The notes under the pieces are model-generated. The model was not told where the DNA came from. It saw only the letters and a list, made by a program, of their open reading frames with translations, and did not search any database. Positions 20,150 through 28,098 of a stretch of 53,613 bases of DNA are shown piece by piece (position 1 is the first letter of the stretch; each line of letters opens with the position of its first letter). Location of the stretch: positions 1 through 53,613 of the forward strand of contig NZ_FOKL01000014.1 in the NCBI RefSeq assembly GCF_900112025.1, given 5' to 3'. A program made the translations under genes and the position numbers. Origin of the DNA: Janthinobacterium sp. 344 (GTDB lineage: Bacteria; Pseudomonadota; Gammaproteobacteria; Burkholderiales; Burkholderiaceae_D).

Positions 20150-20195
20150 CCTTACTGCTGTGCTTACAAACGGCTATCCTGCGATAGCCTGGCCA

Positions 20196-20948
20196 TTAAG
20201 CCTGTTCGTTCACTTCGACGAATTCGTCGCCAGCGGCTGCTTTAACCATTTCAACAACTTCGTTACCGGCAGCTGCACGGCCTTCGATGATTGCATCAGC
20301 AACACCGCGAGCGTACAACATGATGGCTTTCGAGGAGTCATCGTTACCTGGGATCACGAAGTTCACGCCTTCTGGGGAGTGGTTGGTATCGACAACGCCG
20401 ATGACCGGGATACCCAGCTTGGCCGCTTCGGTGATCGCGCCTTTGTGGTAGCCGACGTCGACGACGAAGATTGCGTCAGGAACGCCGCCCATGTCCTTGA
20501 TGCCGCCGATCGATTTTTGCAGCTTGATCATTTCGCGGGAGAACATCAGCGCTTCTTTTTTCGACAGCTTCTCGATCGAACCGTCTTCGACCATCGCTTC
20601 CATGTCCTTCAGGCGCTTGATCGAGGTTTTGATCGTCTTGAAGTTGGTCAGCATACCGCCCAACCAACGTTGATCAACGAAAGGCACGCCAGCGCGTTGT
20701 GCTTCAGCAGCGATGATTTCGCGGGCTTGACGCTTGGTGCCAACCATCAGGATGGTGCCACGGTTTGCAGCCAGTTGACGCACGTGCTTCATTGCGTCCT
20801 GGTACATCGCCATGGTTTTTTCCAGGTTGATGATGTGGATCTTGTTGCGATGGCCGAAGATGAACGGTGCCATTTTTGGATTCCAAAAACGGGTTTGGTG
20901 ACCAAAGTGGACACCGGCTTCCAGCATTTCGCGCATTGTTACGGACAT
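20196..20948 (-). CDS. rpsB: 30S ribosomal protein S2
   Basis: Small-subunit protein S2. 250 residues: TMREMLEAGVHFGHQTRFWN at the N-terminus, PKMAPFIFGHRNKIHIINLEKT, QRAGVPFVDQRWLGGMLTNF, and AITEAAKLGIPVIGVVDTNHSP, all typical of S2. The start MSVTMREML is chosen; an in-frame extension to 20990 lacks family similarity. It heads the long minus-strand block; map is divergent. Confidence 0.98.
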   Translation of the reverse strand: MSVTMREMLEAGVHFGHQTRFWNPKMAPFIFGHRNKIHIINLEKTMAMYQDAMKHVRQLAANRGTILMVGTKRQAREIIAAEAQRAGVPFVDQRWLGGMLTNFKTIKTSIKRLKDMEAMVEDGSIEKLSKKEALMFSREMIKLQKSIGGIKDMGGVPDAIFVVDVGYHKGAITEAAKLGIPVIGVVDTNHSPEGVNFVIPGNDDSSKAIMLYARGVADAIIEGRAAAGNEVVEMVKAAAGDEFVEVNEQA

Positions 20949-21336
20949 TATTAACTCCAGGGTTGGGTCTGGAATCCGATCAGTCACCATACAGGCACCC
21001 TTGTCGACCGGATTCGCGTGTTTATATAATTAAAGACACTGTTTTACTGCATTGCTTAAAAGAGAATTCAAGCAACCCGGGATTCTACACCGAAATGACC
21101 GCCACATCAAGTCCGCGGCGCAAATCGCGCGCCCTGCGGAAACAGCCGACGCACCACACTGGTGCAAGATGGGGCGGCGGCGCCTTTTCCTCCATGAATC
21201 CCGGCCCTGCCATAGGAAGGAGGCGGCGGATTCGGGGCGCCTCGTTTATAATTTCGACATATTTGCAGACGTTTCCTCCTACGCCAGGACGCGTCTGTGC
21301 TTTTCATCGAACATCTTGCAGATTGCGAATCACACC
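20949..21336. promoter_or_regulatory. Divergent rpsB/map intergenic region
   Basis: A 388-bp gap with no convincing gene. An AT-rich stretch around 21020-21035 (TATATAATTAAAG on the plus strand) probably contains the rpsB promoter -10 region reading left. A TATAAT hexamer at 21247-21252 is a candidate -10 for map reading right, about 85 bases before its ATG, although no good -35 is seen at the right spacing. The long rpsB leader may bind S2 for autoregulation as in relatives (inference). Confidence 0.45.
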
Positions 21337-22149
21337 ATGTCCACCATCCGTATCAATACCGCCGCCGACATCGAAGGCATGCGCGTTGCCGGCAAGCTCG
21401 GCGCCGAAGTGCTCGACTACATCACCCCTTTCGTCAAGGTGGGCGTCACGACGGGCGAACTGGACCGCCTGTGCCATGAATACATGGTCAACGTGCAAGG
21501 CACCATCCCTGCCCCGCTGAACTATTGCCCACCCGGCTATACGCCCTATCCGAAGGCCATCTGCACCTCCGTCAACGACGTCATCTGCCACGGCATTCCC
21601 GGCGACAAGGTGCTGAAAAGCGGCGACTCCGTCAACCTCGACATCACCGTCATCAAGGATGGCTACCACGGCGACAACAGCCGCATGTTCCTCGTCGGCA
21701 CGCCCACCATCCTGGCCAAGCGCCTGTCGGAAATCACCTATGAATGCATGTGGCTGGGAATCGACCAGATCAAGCCGGGCGCCCACCTGGGCGATATCGG
21801 CCACGCCATCCAGCAGCATGCGGAAAAAGCCGGCTACAGCGTGGTGCGCGAATTCTGCGGCCACGGCATCGGCAAGGTCTTCCACGAAGAACCGCAAGTA
21901 TTGCATTATGGCAAGCCCGGCACGCTCGAGCGCCTGGAAGCGGGCATGATCTTTACCGTCGAGCCCATGATCAACGCGGGCCGCCGCGAGATCCGTGAAA
22001 TGAATGACGGCTGGACCATCAAGACCAAGGATCGCAGCCTGTCGGCGCAATGGGAGCACACGGTGCTGGTGACGGAAACGGGCTATGAAGTGCTGACCGT
22101 CTCGCCCGGCATGCCGCCGCCGCCCGCGATCATCGCCAAAAAAGCCTGA
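21337..22149 (+). CDS. map: Type I methionine aminopeptidase
   Basis: Removes the initiator Met after deformylation. 270 residues with the pita-bread fold landmarks: the His in NDVICHGIPG, metal ligands in SVNLDITVIKDGYHGDNSRM (two Asp), REFCGHGIGKVFHEEP (His), MIFTVEPMIN (Glu) and SAQWEHTVLVTE (Glu). The start at MSTIRINTAADIEGM fits the family; the frame stays open upstream but without similarity. It is divergent from rpsB and followed after 47 bp by glnD, the same arrangement as in E. coli. Confidence 0.97.
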   Translation: MSTIRINTAADIEGMRVAGKLGAEVLDYITPFVKVGVTTGELDRLCHEYMVNVQGTIPAPLNYCPPGYTPYPKAICTSVNDVICHGIPGDKVLKSGDSVNLDITVIKDGYHGDNSRMFLVGTPTILAKRLSEITYECMWLGIDQIKPGAHLGDIGHAIQQHAEKAGYSVVREFCGHGIGKVFHEEPQVLHYGKPGTLERLEAGMIFTVEPMINAGRREIREMNDGWTIKTKDRSLSAQWEHTVLVTETGYEVLTVSPGMPPPPAIIAKKA

Positions 22150-22196
22150 GCGATCACGCCTGACCGCACCCCGACCCACCGCCACCCAGGGCCCAG

Positions 22197-24764
22197 ATGA
22201 AAAAGCAAGTTCGGGAACAGCTGAAGCAGCAACTGAAAGCCGACCGCCAGGTCGTCATTGCCGCCTTCCAGGCCGATGGCAAGCCTGAAAAGCTGTTGCG
22301 CAGCCTGCGCCACAGCGTCGACAGCGTGCTGGCGCGCGCCTGGCAGGAAGCCGGCTTGCCGCCCGGCACGGCCCTGGTGGGCGTGGGCGGCTATGGCCGC
22401 GGAGAACTGTTCCCCTATTCCGATGTCGACCTGCTGATCCTGCTGCAACAGGCGCCAGACGCCGCCACGCAGGAAAAACTCGAGGAACTGGTGCAGCTGC
22501 TGTGGGACCTGGGCCTGGAAATCGGCCACAGCATCCGCACCGTGGATGAATGCATGGTGGAATCGAAAGCCGACATCACCGTGCAAACCAGCCTGCTCGA
22601 GGCGCGCCTCGTGTGCGGCAATGCCGAGCTGTTCGCGCAATTGCAGCAGCGCTACGCCGCGGCCATGGACCCGCAGGCGTTTTTCCAGGCAAAGACAGCG
22701 GAAATGCGCCAGCGCCATGCCAAGTATGAAGATACGGCCTTCAGCCTGGAACCGAATTGCAAGGAAAGCCCGGGCGGACTGCGCGACCTGCAGGTGATCC
22801 TGTGGGTGGCCAAGGCGGCCGGCCTGGCCAATTCCTGGCGCACCCTGGCCACGGGCGGCCTGATCACCCTGACGGAAGCGCGCCAGCTGATGGAAAAGGA
22901 GCGCGCCTTCAAGGATATCCGCGTGCGCCTGCACCTGCACGCGGGCCGGCGCGAAGACCGCCTCGTGTTCGACGTGCAGACGGCCATCGCCGAATCGCTG
23001 GGTCTGCAAGCGACGGGCAGCGGGCCGCACATGCGCCGGGCCAGCGAATTTCTCATGCAGCGCTATTACTGGGCCGCCAAGACAGTAACCCAGCTCAACA
23101 CGATTTTGCTGCAAAACATCGAGGCGCGCCTGTTCCCGCAAGACGATGTGCCCGTGCCCATCAACGAACGCTTCAATGAAGTCAACGGCCTGATCGACAT
23201 CAGCGCCGACGACACCTTCGAGCAATACCCGTCGGCCATGCTGGAAATCTTCGTCCTGATGACGGAACGCCCGGCCCTGAAAGGCATGACCTCGCGCGCC
23301 ACGCGGGCCCTGTGGCACGCGCGTTTCAAGATCGACGCGGCTTTCCGCCAGGACCCCGTCAACCGCGCCCTGTTCCTGCGCATCATGCAGGCGCCCGTGG
23401 GCATCATCCACGCGCTGCGGCGCATGAACGAGATGAGCATCCTGGGGCGCTACCTGCCGAACTTCCGCCGCATCGTGGGCCAGATGCAGCACGACCTGTT
23501 CCACGTGTACACGGTCGACCAGCACATCCTGATGGTGGTGCGCAACATGCGCCGCTTCACCATGAGCGAACATGCGCACGAATACCCGTTCTGCAGCCAG
23601 CTGATGGCCGATTTTTCGCAATCGTGGCTGCTGTACGTGGCGGCCCTGTTCCACGATATCGCCAAGGGACGCGGCGGCGACCATTCCAAGCTGGGCGTGG
23701 CCGACGCGACCCAGTTCTGCCAGGACCACGGCCTGTCCTTTGATGACACGGAACTCATCGCCTTCCTGGTGGAAAATCATCTGACCATGTCGCAAGTGGC
23801 GCAAAAACAGGATTTGTCCGACCCCGACGTCATCGCCGCCTTCGCCAAGGTGGTCAAGGACGAGCGCCACCTGACGGGCCTGTACCTGCTGACGGTGGCC
23901 GACATCCGCGGCACCAGCCCGAAGGTGTGGAATGCGTGGAAAGGCAAGCTGCTGGAAGACCTGTACAAGATCACCCTGCGCGTGCTCGGCGGCGAACCGC
24001 ACACGGCCGACCGCGAACTGAAGAACCGCCAGCAGGAGGCGCTGGCCACCCTGCGCCTGTACGGCTTGCCGCCCGATGCGCACCTGAAGCTGTGGCAGCA
24101 GCTGGACGTGGCGTATTTCCTGCGCCACGACGCTTCCGACATCGCCTGGCAGACGCGTTCGCTGTATGACAAGCTCGACAGCAAGTTGCCGGTGGTAAAA
24201 TGCCGCCTGGCGCCCATCGGCGAAGGCTTGCAGGTGGCCGTCTACGTTGCCGACCAGCCCGACCTGTTCGCGCGCATCTGCAGCTATTTCGACCGCAAGA
24301 ACTTCAGCATCCTCGACGCGAAGATCCACACGACGAAAAACGGCTATGCGCTCGACACCTTCCTCGTCACCGAGCAGAACTTCGCCAAGAGCTACCGCGA
24401 CATCATCAGCCTGATCGAGCATGAGCTGGGCGAGCTGCTGCAGTCGCAGGCGCCGCTGCCGCCGCCGGGCAAGGGACGCCTGTCGCGCCTCTCGCGCACC
24501 TTCCCCTTCCAGCCGACCGTCGACTTGCGGCCCGACGAAAAGGGCCAGTATTATCTGCTGTCGGTGGCCGCCAACGACCGCACGGGCTTGCTGTACTCGA
24601 TCGCCAATGTGCTGACCAAGTACCGCATCAACCTGCACACGGCCAAGATCATGACCCTGGGCGAACGGGTCGAAGACGTCTTCCTCGTCGACGGCCCCGC
24701 GCTCAACAATGCCCGCAACCAGATCTTGCTGGAAACCGATTTACTCGATGCGCTGAAGGTATGA
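22197..24764 (+). CDS. glnD: PII uridylyltransferase / uridylyl-removing enzyme
   Basis: Nitrogen-status sensor that uridylylates PII proteins when glutamine is low and removes UMP when it is high. 855 residues: the nucleotidyltransferase domain with GVGGYGRGELFPYSDVDLLI, the GlnD helical region (CKESPGGLRDLQ), the HD phosphohydrolase domain with FHDIAKGRGGDHSKLG and ENHLTMSQVAQ, and two C-terminal ACT domains (AVYVADQPDLFARICSYF; SVAANDRTGLLYSIANVL) that bind glutamine. All expected parts are present. Confidence 0.98.
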   Translation: MKKQVREQLKQQLKADRQVVIAAFQADGKPEKLLRSLRHSVDSVLARAWQEAGLPPGTALVGVGGYGRGELFPYSDVDLLILLQQAPDAATQEKLEELVQLLWDLGLEIGHSIRTVDECMVESKADITVQTSLLEARLVCGNAELFAQLQQRYAAAMDPQAFFQAKTAEMRQRHAKYEDTAFSLEPNCKESPGGLRDLQVILWVAKAAGLANSWRTLATGGLITLTEARQLMEKERAFKDIRVRLHLHAGRREDRLVFDVQTAIAESLGLQATGSGPHMRRASEFLMQRYYWAAKTVTQLNTILLQNIEARLFPQDDVPVPINERFNEVNGLIDISADDTFEQYPSAMLEIFVLMTERPALKGMTSRATRALWHARFKIDAAFRQDPVNRALFLRIMQAPVGIIHALRRMNEMSILGRYLPNFRRIVGQMQHDLFHVYTVDQHILMVVRNMRRFTMSEHAHEYPFCSQLMADFSQSWLLYVAALFHDIAKGRGGDHSKLGVADATQFCQDHGLSFDDTELIAFLVENHLTMSQVAQKQDLSDPDVIAAFAKVVKDERHLTGLYLLTVADIRGTSPKVWNAWKGKLLEDLYKITLRVLGGEPHTADRELKNRQQEALATLRLYGLPPDAHLKLWQQLDVAYFLRHDASDIAWQTRSLYDKLDSKLPVVKCRLAPIGEGLQVAVYVADQPDLFARICSYFDRKNFSILDAKIHTTKNGYALDTFLVTEQNFAKSYRDIISLIEHELGELLQSQAPLPPPGKGRLSRLSRTFPFQPTVDLRPDEKGQYYLLSVAANDRTGLLYSIANVLTKYRINLHTAKIMTLGERVEDVFLVDGPALNNARNQILLETDLLDALKV

Positions 24765-24805
24765 CACTTCCGCGCAGCGCCTACCTTTACTGAAACTGAA
24801 TCAAC

Positions 24806-25555
24806 ATGACCGAAGAATTATTACGCTTGTCCAAACGCATGTCCGAACTGGGCCTGTGCTCGCGCCGCGAAGCCGATGAATGGATCGCACGCGGCTGGGT
24901 CCGCGTAGATGGCAAAGTGGTATCCGAACTGGGCAGCAAGGTCTATCCCAGCCAGCGCGTCACCGTGGAGCGCCAGGCGGCGGCCGAACAGTCGAAGCGC
25001 GTCACCGTGCTCATCAACAAACCGGTCGGCTATGTCAGCGGCCAGGCCGAAGACGGCTACACGCCCGCCGTGGCCCTGATCAAGGCGGAAAACCGCTGGG
25101 CGGAAGACCGCAGCCCGGAACAGTTCCACCCGACCCAGCTGCGCAGCCTGGTGGCTGCCGGCCGCCTGGACATCGACTCCGTCGGCTTGCTGGTGCTGAC
25201 GCAGGATGGCCGCGTGGCCAAGCAGTTGATCGGCCACGATACCGATATCGACAAGGAATACCTGGTGCGCGTCAGCTACACCAAGGGCGGCACCCTGCCC
25301 GACAGCGAACTGAAAAAACTCAACCATGGCCTGTGGCTGGACGGCAAGCCGCTGCTGCCGGCCAAGGTGCGCTGGCAGAACGAAGACCAGCTGAGTTTTA
25401 CCCTGCGCGAAGGCAAGAAGCGCCAGATCCGCCGCATGTGCGAAGCCGTGGGCTTGAAGGTGCTGGGATTGAAACGGGTACGCATCGGCAAGGTCAAGCT
25501 GGGCGATTTGCCGACGGGCCAGTGGCGCTACCTGAGCGCGGACGAACAGTTTTAA
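24806..25555 (+). CDS. RluF-like 23S rRNA pseudouridine synthase
   Basis: A RsuA/RluB/E/F-type pseudouridine synthase of 249 residues. An N-terminal S4 RNA-binding domain (LSKRMSELGLCSRREADEWI, GWVRVDGKVV) is followed by the catalytic domain with LINKPVGYVSG and AAGRLDIDSVGLLVLTQDG, which has the catalytic Asp, then KEYLVRV and REGKKRQIRRMCEAVGLKV. The order and the insertion between motifs I and II (ALIKAENRWAEDRSPEQF) suggest RluF (U2604), but RluB or RsuA specificity cannot be excluded. It lies 41 bp after glnD in the same direction. Confidence 0.88.
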   Translation: MTEELLRLSKRMSELGLCSRREADEWIARGWVRVDGKVVSELGSKVYPSQRVTVERQAAAEQSKRVTVLINKPVGYVSGQAEDGYTPAVALIKAENRWAEDRSPEQFHPTQLRSLVAAGRLDIDSVGLLVLTQDGRVAKQLIGHDTDIDKEYLVRVSYTKGGTLPDSELKKLNHGLWLDGKPLLPAKVRWQNEDQLSFTLREGKKRQIRRMCEAVGLKVLGLKRVRIGKVKLGDLPTGQWRYLSADEQF

Positions 25556-25702
25556 GCGCCCCGCCATGGCAGGCCAGACATGCCTGCCATCCTATCGCAT
25601 AGCAGGAATATAGTGCATCAATGTCAATTATTGTGATTTAGTTAGCAAATATTGCTTTGAACCTATACACTATCCCCATCAGAACATAAGAGATACGCCG
25701 TC

Positions 25703-26467
25703 GTGAACGATCCCATTCCCAACCCCCTGCGCAAGGGCGCGCCCAGCCTGGCCGACGTGGCCGAGCCGATGGCGCCCGGCACCAAGCCGCACCACATGAG
25801 CGATCCGTGGGATATCGGCGAAACCCTGTGCAGCCTGGCTGATAACGGCGACGCCATCTCCATCTACCCCGCCGATGGCGAGGAGGTCATCATGGCGCGC
25901 ATTTTGTCCGTCGATGACGACTTGCCGCAATTCGTGCTGGAACTCAATGAGGGCAGCACCCTGCCGCCGGGCGGCGCCACGTTTGTATCCTGGGTGCAAA
26001 GCGCGAAGCTGCAATTTACCATCAATGGCGAATGGGAAGCCTATCCGGAACGACCGAATGTCTACCTGACCAACTTCCCCAGTCATTGCCTGGTGCTGGA
26101 ACGGCGCGAATCGACGCGCCTGGAAACGCCGCTGGGCGTGTATTACCTGGCCGCCTTCGTGCTGGAAGGCCGGCCATACGAATTGCAGCTGTATGATTTC
26201 TCGGCCGGCGGCATCGGCATGCGCGCCCATCCGCGCGACACGGTGGGCCTGTACGTGGGCCGCAAGCTGTCGCGCGTGCGCCTGGAACTGGGGCCGGACA
26301 AGGTCATGATCGCCGACCTGGAAATCCGCCTGTCGCGCACCTTCCGCTCCTTCCTGCTGGGCGAGCAGGTGCAGATCGGCTGCCGCTTCCTGAACCTGAC
26401 GGCAGCCATGCAGGATGAATTGAAGGTACTGCTCGATAACCTGGGCAGCAGCCGCAAGGTGCGCTAG
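25703..26467 (+). CDS. YcgR-type PilZ c-di-GMP receptor (flagellar brake)
   Basis: 254 residues, GTG start. The N-terminal YcgR (PilZN) domain covers about residues 35-130 and the C-terminal PilZ domain about 133-245. The c-di-GMP binding residues are visible: R135 and R139 of the RxxxR motif (ERRESTR) and the D165-x-S167-x-x-G170 motif in YDFSAGGIGMR. Family members bind the flagellar motor when c-di-GMP is high and slow swimming. No flagellar genes are nearby, so the target is an inference. The gene is followed by a strong bidirectional terminator. Confidence 0.9.
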   Translation: MNDPIPNPLRKGAPSLADVAEPMAPGTKPHHMSDPWDIGETLCSLADNGDAISIYPADGEEVIMARILSVDDDLPQFVLELNEGSTLPPGGATFVSWVQSAKLQFTINGEWEAYPERPNVYLTNFPSHCLVLERRESTRLETPLGVYYLAAFVLEGRPYELQLYDFSAGGIGMRAHPRDTVGLYVGRKLSRVRLELGPDKVMIADLEIRLSRTFRSFLLGEQVQIGCRFLNLTAAMQDELKVLLDNLGSSRKVR

Positions 26468-26479
26468 CTTAATTTCACG

Positions 26480-26527
26480 TACAAAAAAATGGCCGCGCAG
26501 CATATGCTGCGCGGCCATTTTTTGTAC
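26480..26527. terminator. Bidirectional rho-independent terminator
   Basis: An almost perfect palindrome: an A run of seven, the stem GGCCGCGCAGCA paired with TGCTGCGCGGCC, and a T run of six, bounded by GTAC on both sides. It starts about 12 bases after the PilZ gene stop and works in both directions. Confidence 0.95.
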
Positions 26528-26546
26528 TTGACGATCACAGTCATGA

Positions 26547-26645
26547 GGCGCCTGAAAAACGTCCAGGGCAAGGCGCCTTGCCGAAGACAGTACGAATAGT
26601 ACGGCGAGGCAAGGCAACGCCGCCATGGACGTTTTCTCAGGCGCC
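26547..26645. repeat. Long nested palindrome between the PilZ gene and def
   Basis: The outer arms GGCGCCTGAAAAACGTCCA (26547-26565) and TGGACGTTTTCTCAGGCGCC (26626-26645) pair with one bulge. Inside are GGCAAGGCGCCTTGCC, a central AGTACGAATAGTAC and GGCGAGGCAAGGC. The plan (an outer GCCTGA..TCAGGC arm and a central GTAC..GTAC hairpin) resembles the other palindromic repeats, but the sequence differs, so it is a separate family. It stops three bases before the def stop codon and would be transcribed after def. Confidence 0.7.
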
Positions 26646-26647
26646 GA

Positions 26648-27184
26648 TCAATCGTCGTCGTTCGGGTCCAAGTCCGGGAACATGACTTCCGTGTAACCGA
26701 ATTGCGTGAAGTCGACGATACGCATCGGGTACAGGATGCCGTGCAGATGGTCCACCTCATGCTGCACCACGCGCGCATGGAAGCCGTCGCAGTCGCGGCT
26801 GATGGGCTGGCCGAACTGGTCAAATCCTTCGTAGTGCAGCTCGCTCCAGCGCGGCACGCTGCCGCGCAGGCCCGGCACGGACAAACACCCCTCGAAGCCC
26901 TCTTCCTTGCGTTCCGACAAAGGCGTCAGCACGGGATTGATCAACACGGTTTCCGGTACTTGCGGCGCGTCCGGATAGCGCAGATTCTGCTTGAAGCCGT
27001 AGATCACCACCTGCAGGTTGACGCCGATCTGCGGCGCCGCCAGACCCGCGCCATTGGCCGCATGCATGGTATCGAACATGTCGGCGATCAGGGCGTGCAA
27101 TTCCGGCGTATCGAATTCTCGTACGGGCTCGGCCATCCGCAGCAAGCGCGGATCGCCCATCTTCAAAATCTCACGCACGGTCAT
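26648..27184 (-). CDS. def: Peptide deformylase
   Basis: Metal-dependent removal of the formyl group from nascent proteins. 178 residues with all three motifs: GAGLAAPQIG, EGCLSVPG (metal ligand C100) and HEVDHLHG (ligands H142 and H146, catalytic E143). It overlaps the galU stop region by 4 bp and is last in the smc-zipA-ligA-galU-def run. An acidic tail (DLDPNDDD) ends the protein. This may be one of two deformylases, since it is not beside fmt. Confidence 0.96.
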   Translation of the reverse strand: MTVREILKMGDPRLLRMAEPVREFDTPELHALIADMFDTMHAANGAGLAAPQIGVNLQVVIYGFKQNLRYPDAPQVPETVLINPVLTPLSERKEEGFEGCLSVPGLRGSVPRWSELHYEGFDQFGQPISRDCDGFHARVVQHEVDHLHGILYPMRIVDFTQFGYTEVMFPDLDPNDDD

Positions 27185-28074
27185 TTTGCATCCTCGGCTG
27201 CTTGCAGCTGTTGCAGATAGCTGCGGAAAGCGGCGCCCGTTTCCGGATGCTTCATGCCCATCGCCGTGGTCGCCTTGAGATAACCGAGCTTGGAACCGCA
27301 GTCATAGCGCTGGCCCTTGTAGCGGTAGGCCAGCACGCGCTCTTCGCGCATCAGGGCGGCAATGCCGTCCGTCAGCTGGATTTCGCCGCCGGCGCCCGTG
27401 CCGATGTTTTCCAGGTGCGCAAAAATACGGCTGGTCAGCACGTAGCGCCCCACCACGGCCAGGGTCGATGGCGCTTCTTCCGGCGCGGGCTTTTCCACGA
27501 TGGCCGAGACCAGCTCCAGGTCGGGCTGATAATTTTTTGCCGACACGATGCCGTATTGCTTGGTTTCCGCGCGCGGCACGTCCTGCACCGCCAGCAGCGA
27601 GCAATTCTCGTACTGGAACACATCGGTCATCTGCGCCAGCACGGGACGTTCACCCGCCTCCACGTCCATGAAGTCATCGGCCAGCAAGACGGCAAACGGT
27701 TCGTCGCCGATCACGGGACGCGCGCACAGCACGGCGTGTCCCAGGCCCAGTGGCGCGGACTGGCGGATGTAGATGCAATTAATGTGCTTGGGAATGACGT
27801 TCTGCACCATGTCCAGCAACTGGCGCTTGCCGGCCGCTTCCAGTTCCGATTCCAGCTCATAGGCCGTATCAAAATGGTCTTCGATGGCGCGCTTGTTGCG
27901 CCCCGTGATGAAGATCATTTCCGTGATGCCGGCCGCCACCGCCTCTTCCACCGCATACTGGATCAATGGCTTGTCAACGATGGGCAACATTTCCTTTGGT
28001 TGCGCCTTGGTCGCGGGCAAGAAACGGCTGCCCAGGCCGGCGACGGGAAAGACTGCTTTTCTAATTTTTTTCAT
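27181..28074 (-). CDS. galU: UTP-glucose-1-phosphate uridylyltransferase
   Basis: Makes UDP-glucose for LPS core, exopolysaccharide and trehalose routes. 297 residues: RKAVFPVAGLGSRFLPATKA (nucleotide-binding GxGxRxxPxTK), KEMLPIVDKPLIQYAVEEAV, FAVLLADDFMD and IVEKPAPEEAPSTLAVVGRY. Length and motifs match GalU and not the shorter sugar-nucleotide transferases. It lies 24 bp after ligA and overlaps def by 4 bp. Confidence 0.97.
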   Translation of the reverse strand: MKKIRKAVFPVAGLGSRFLPATKAQPKEMLPIVDKPLIQYAVEEAVAAGITEMIFITGRNKRAIEDHFDTAYELESELEAAGKRQLLDMVQNVIPKHINCIYIRQSAPLGLGHAVLCARPVIGDEPFAVLLADDFMDVEAGERPVLAQMTDVFQYENCSLLAVQDVPRAETKQYGIVSAKNYQPDLELVSAIVEKPAPEEAPSTLAVVGRYVLTSRIFAHLENIGTGAGGEIQLTDGIAALMREERVLAYRYKGQRYDCGSKLGYLKATTAMGMKHPETGAAFRSYLQQLQAAEDAK

Positions 28075-28098
28075 GGGTTTTCTATCAAGTTTGTATGG

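Noticed and set aside
22083..24638. 851-codon open frame antisense to glnD
   Set aside because: Shadow of glnD caused by high third-position GC; no motif and no ribosome binding site.
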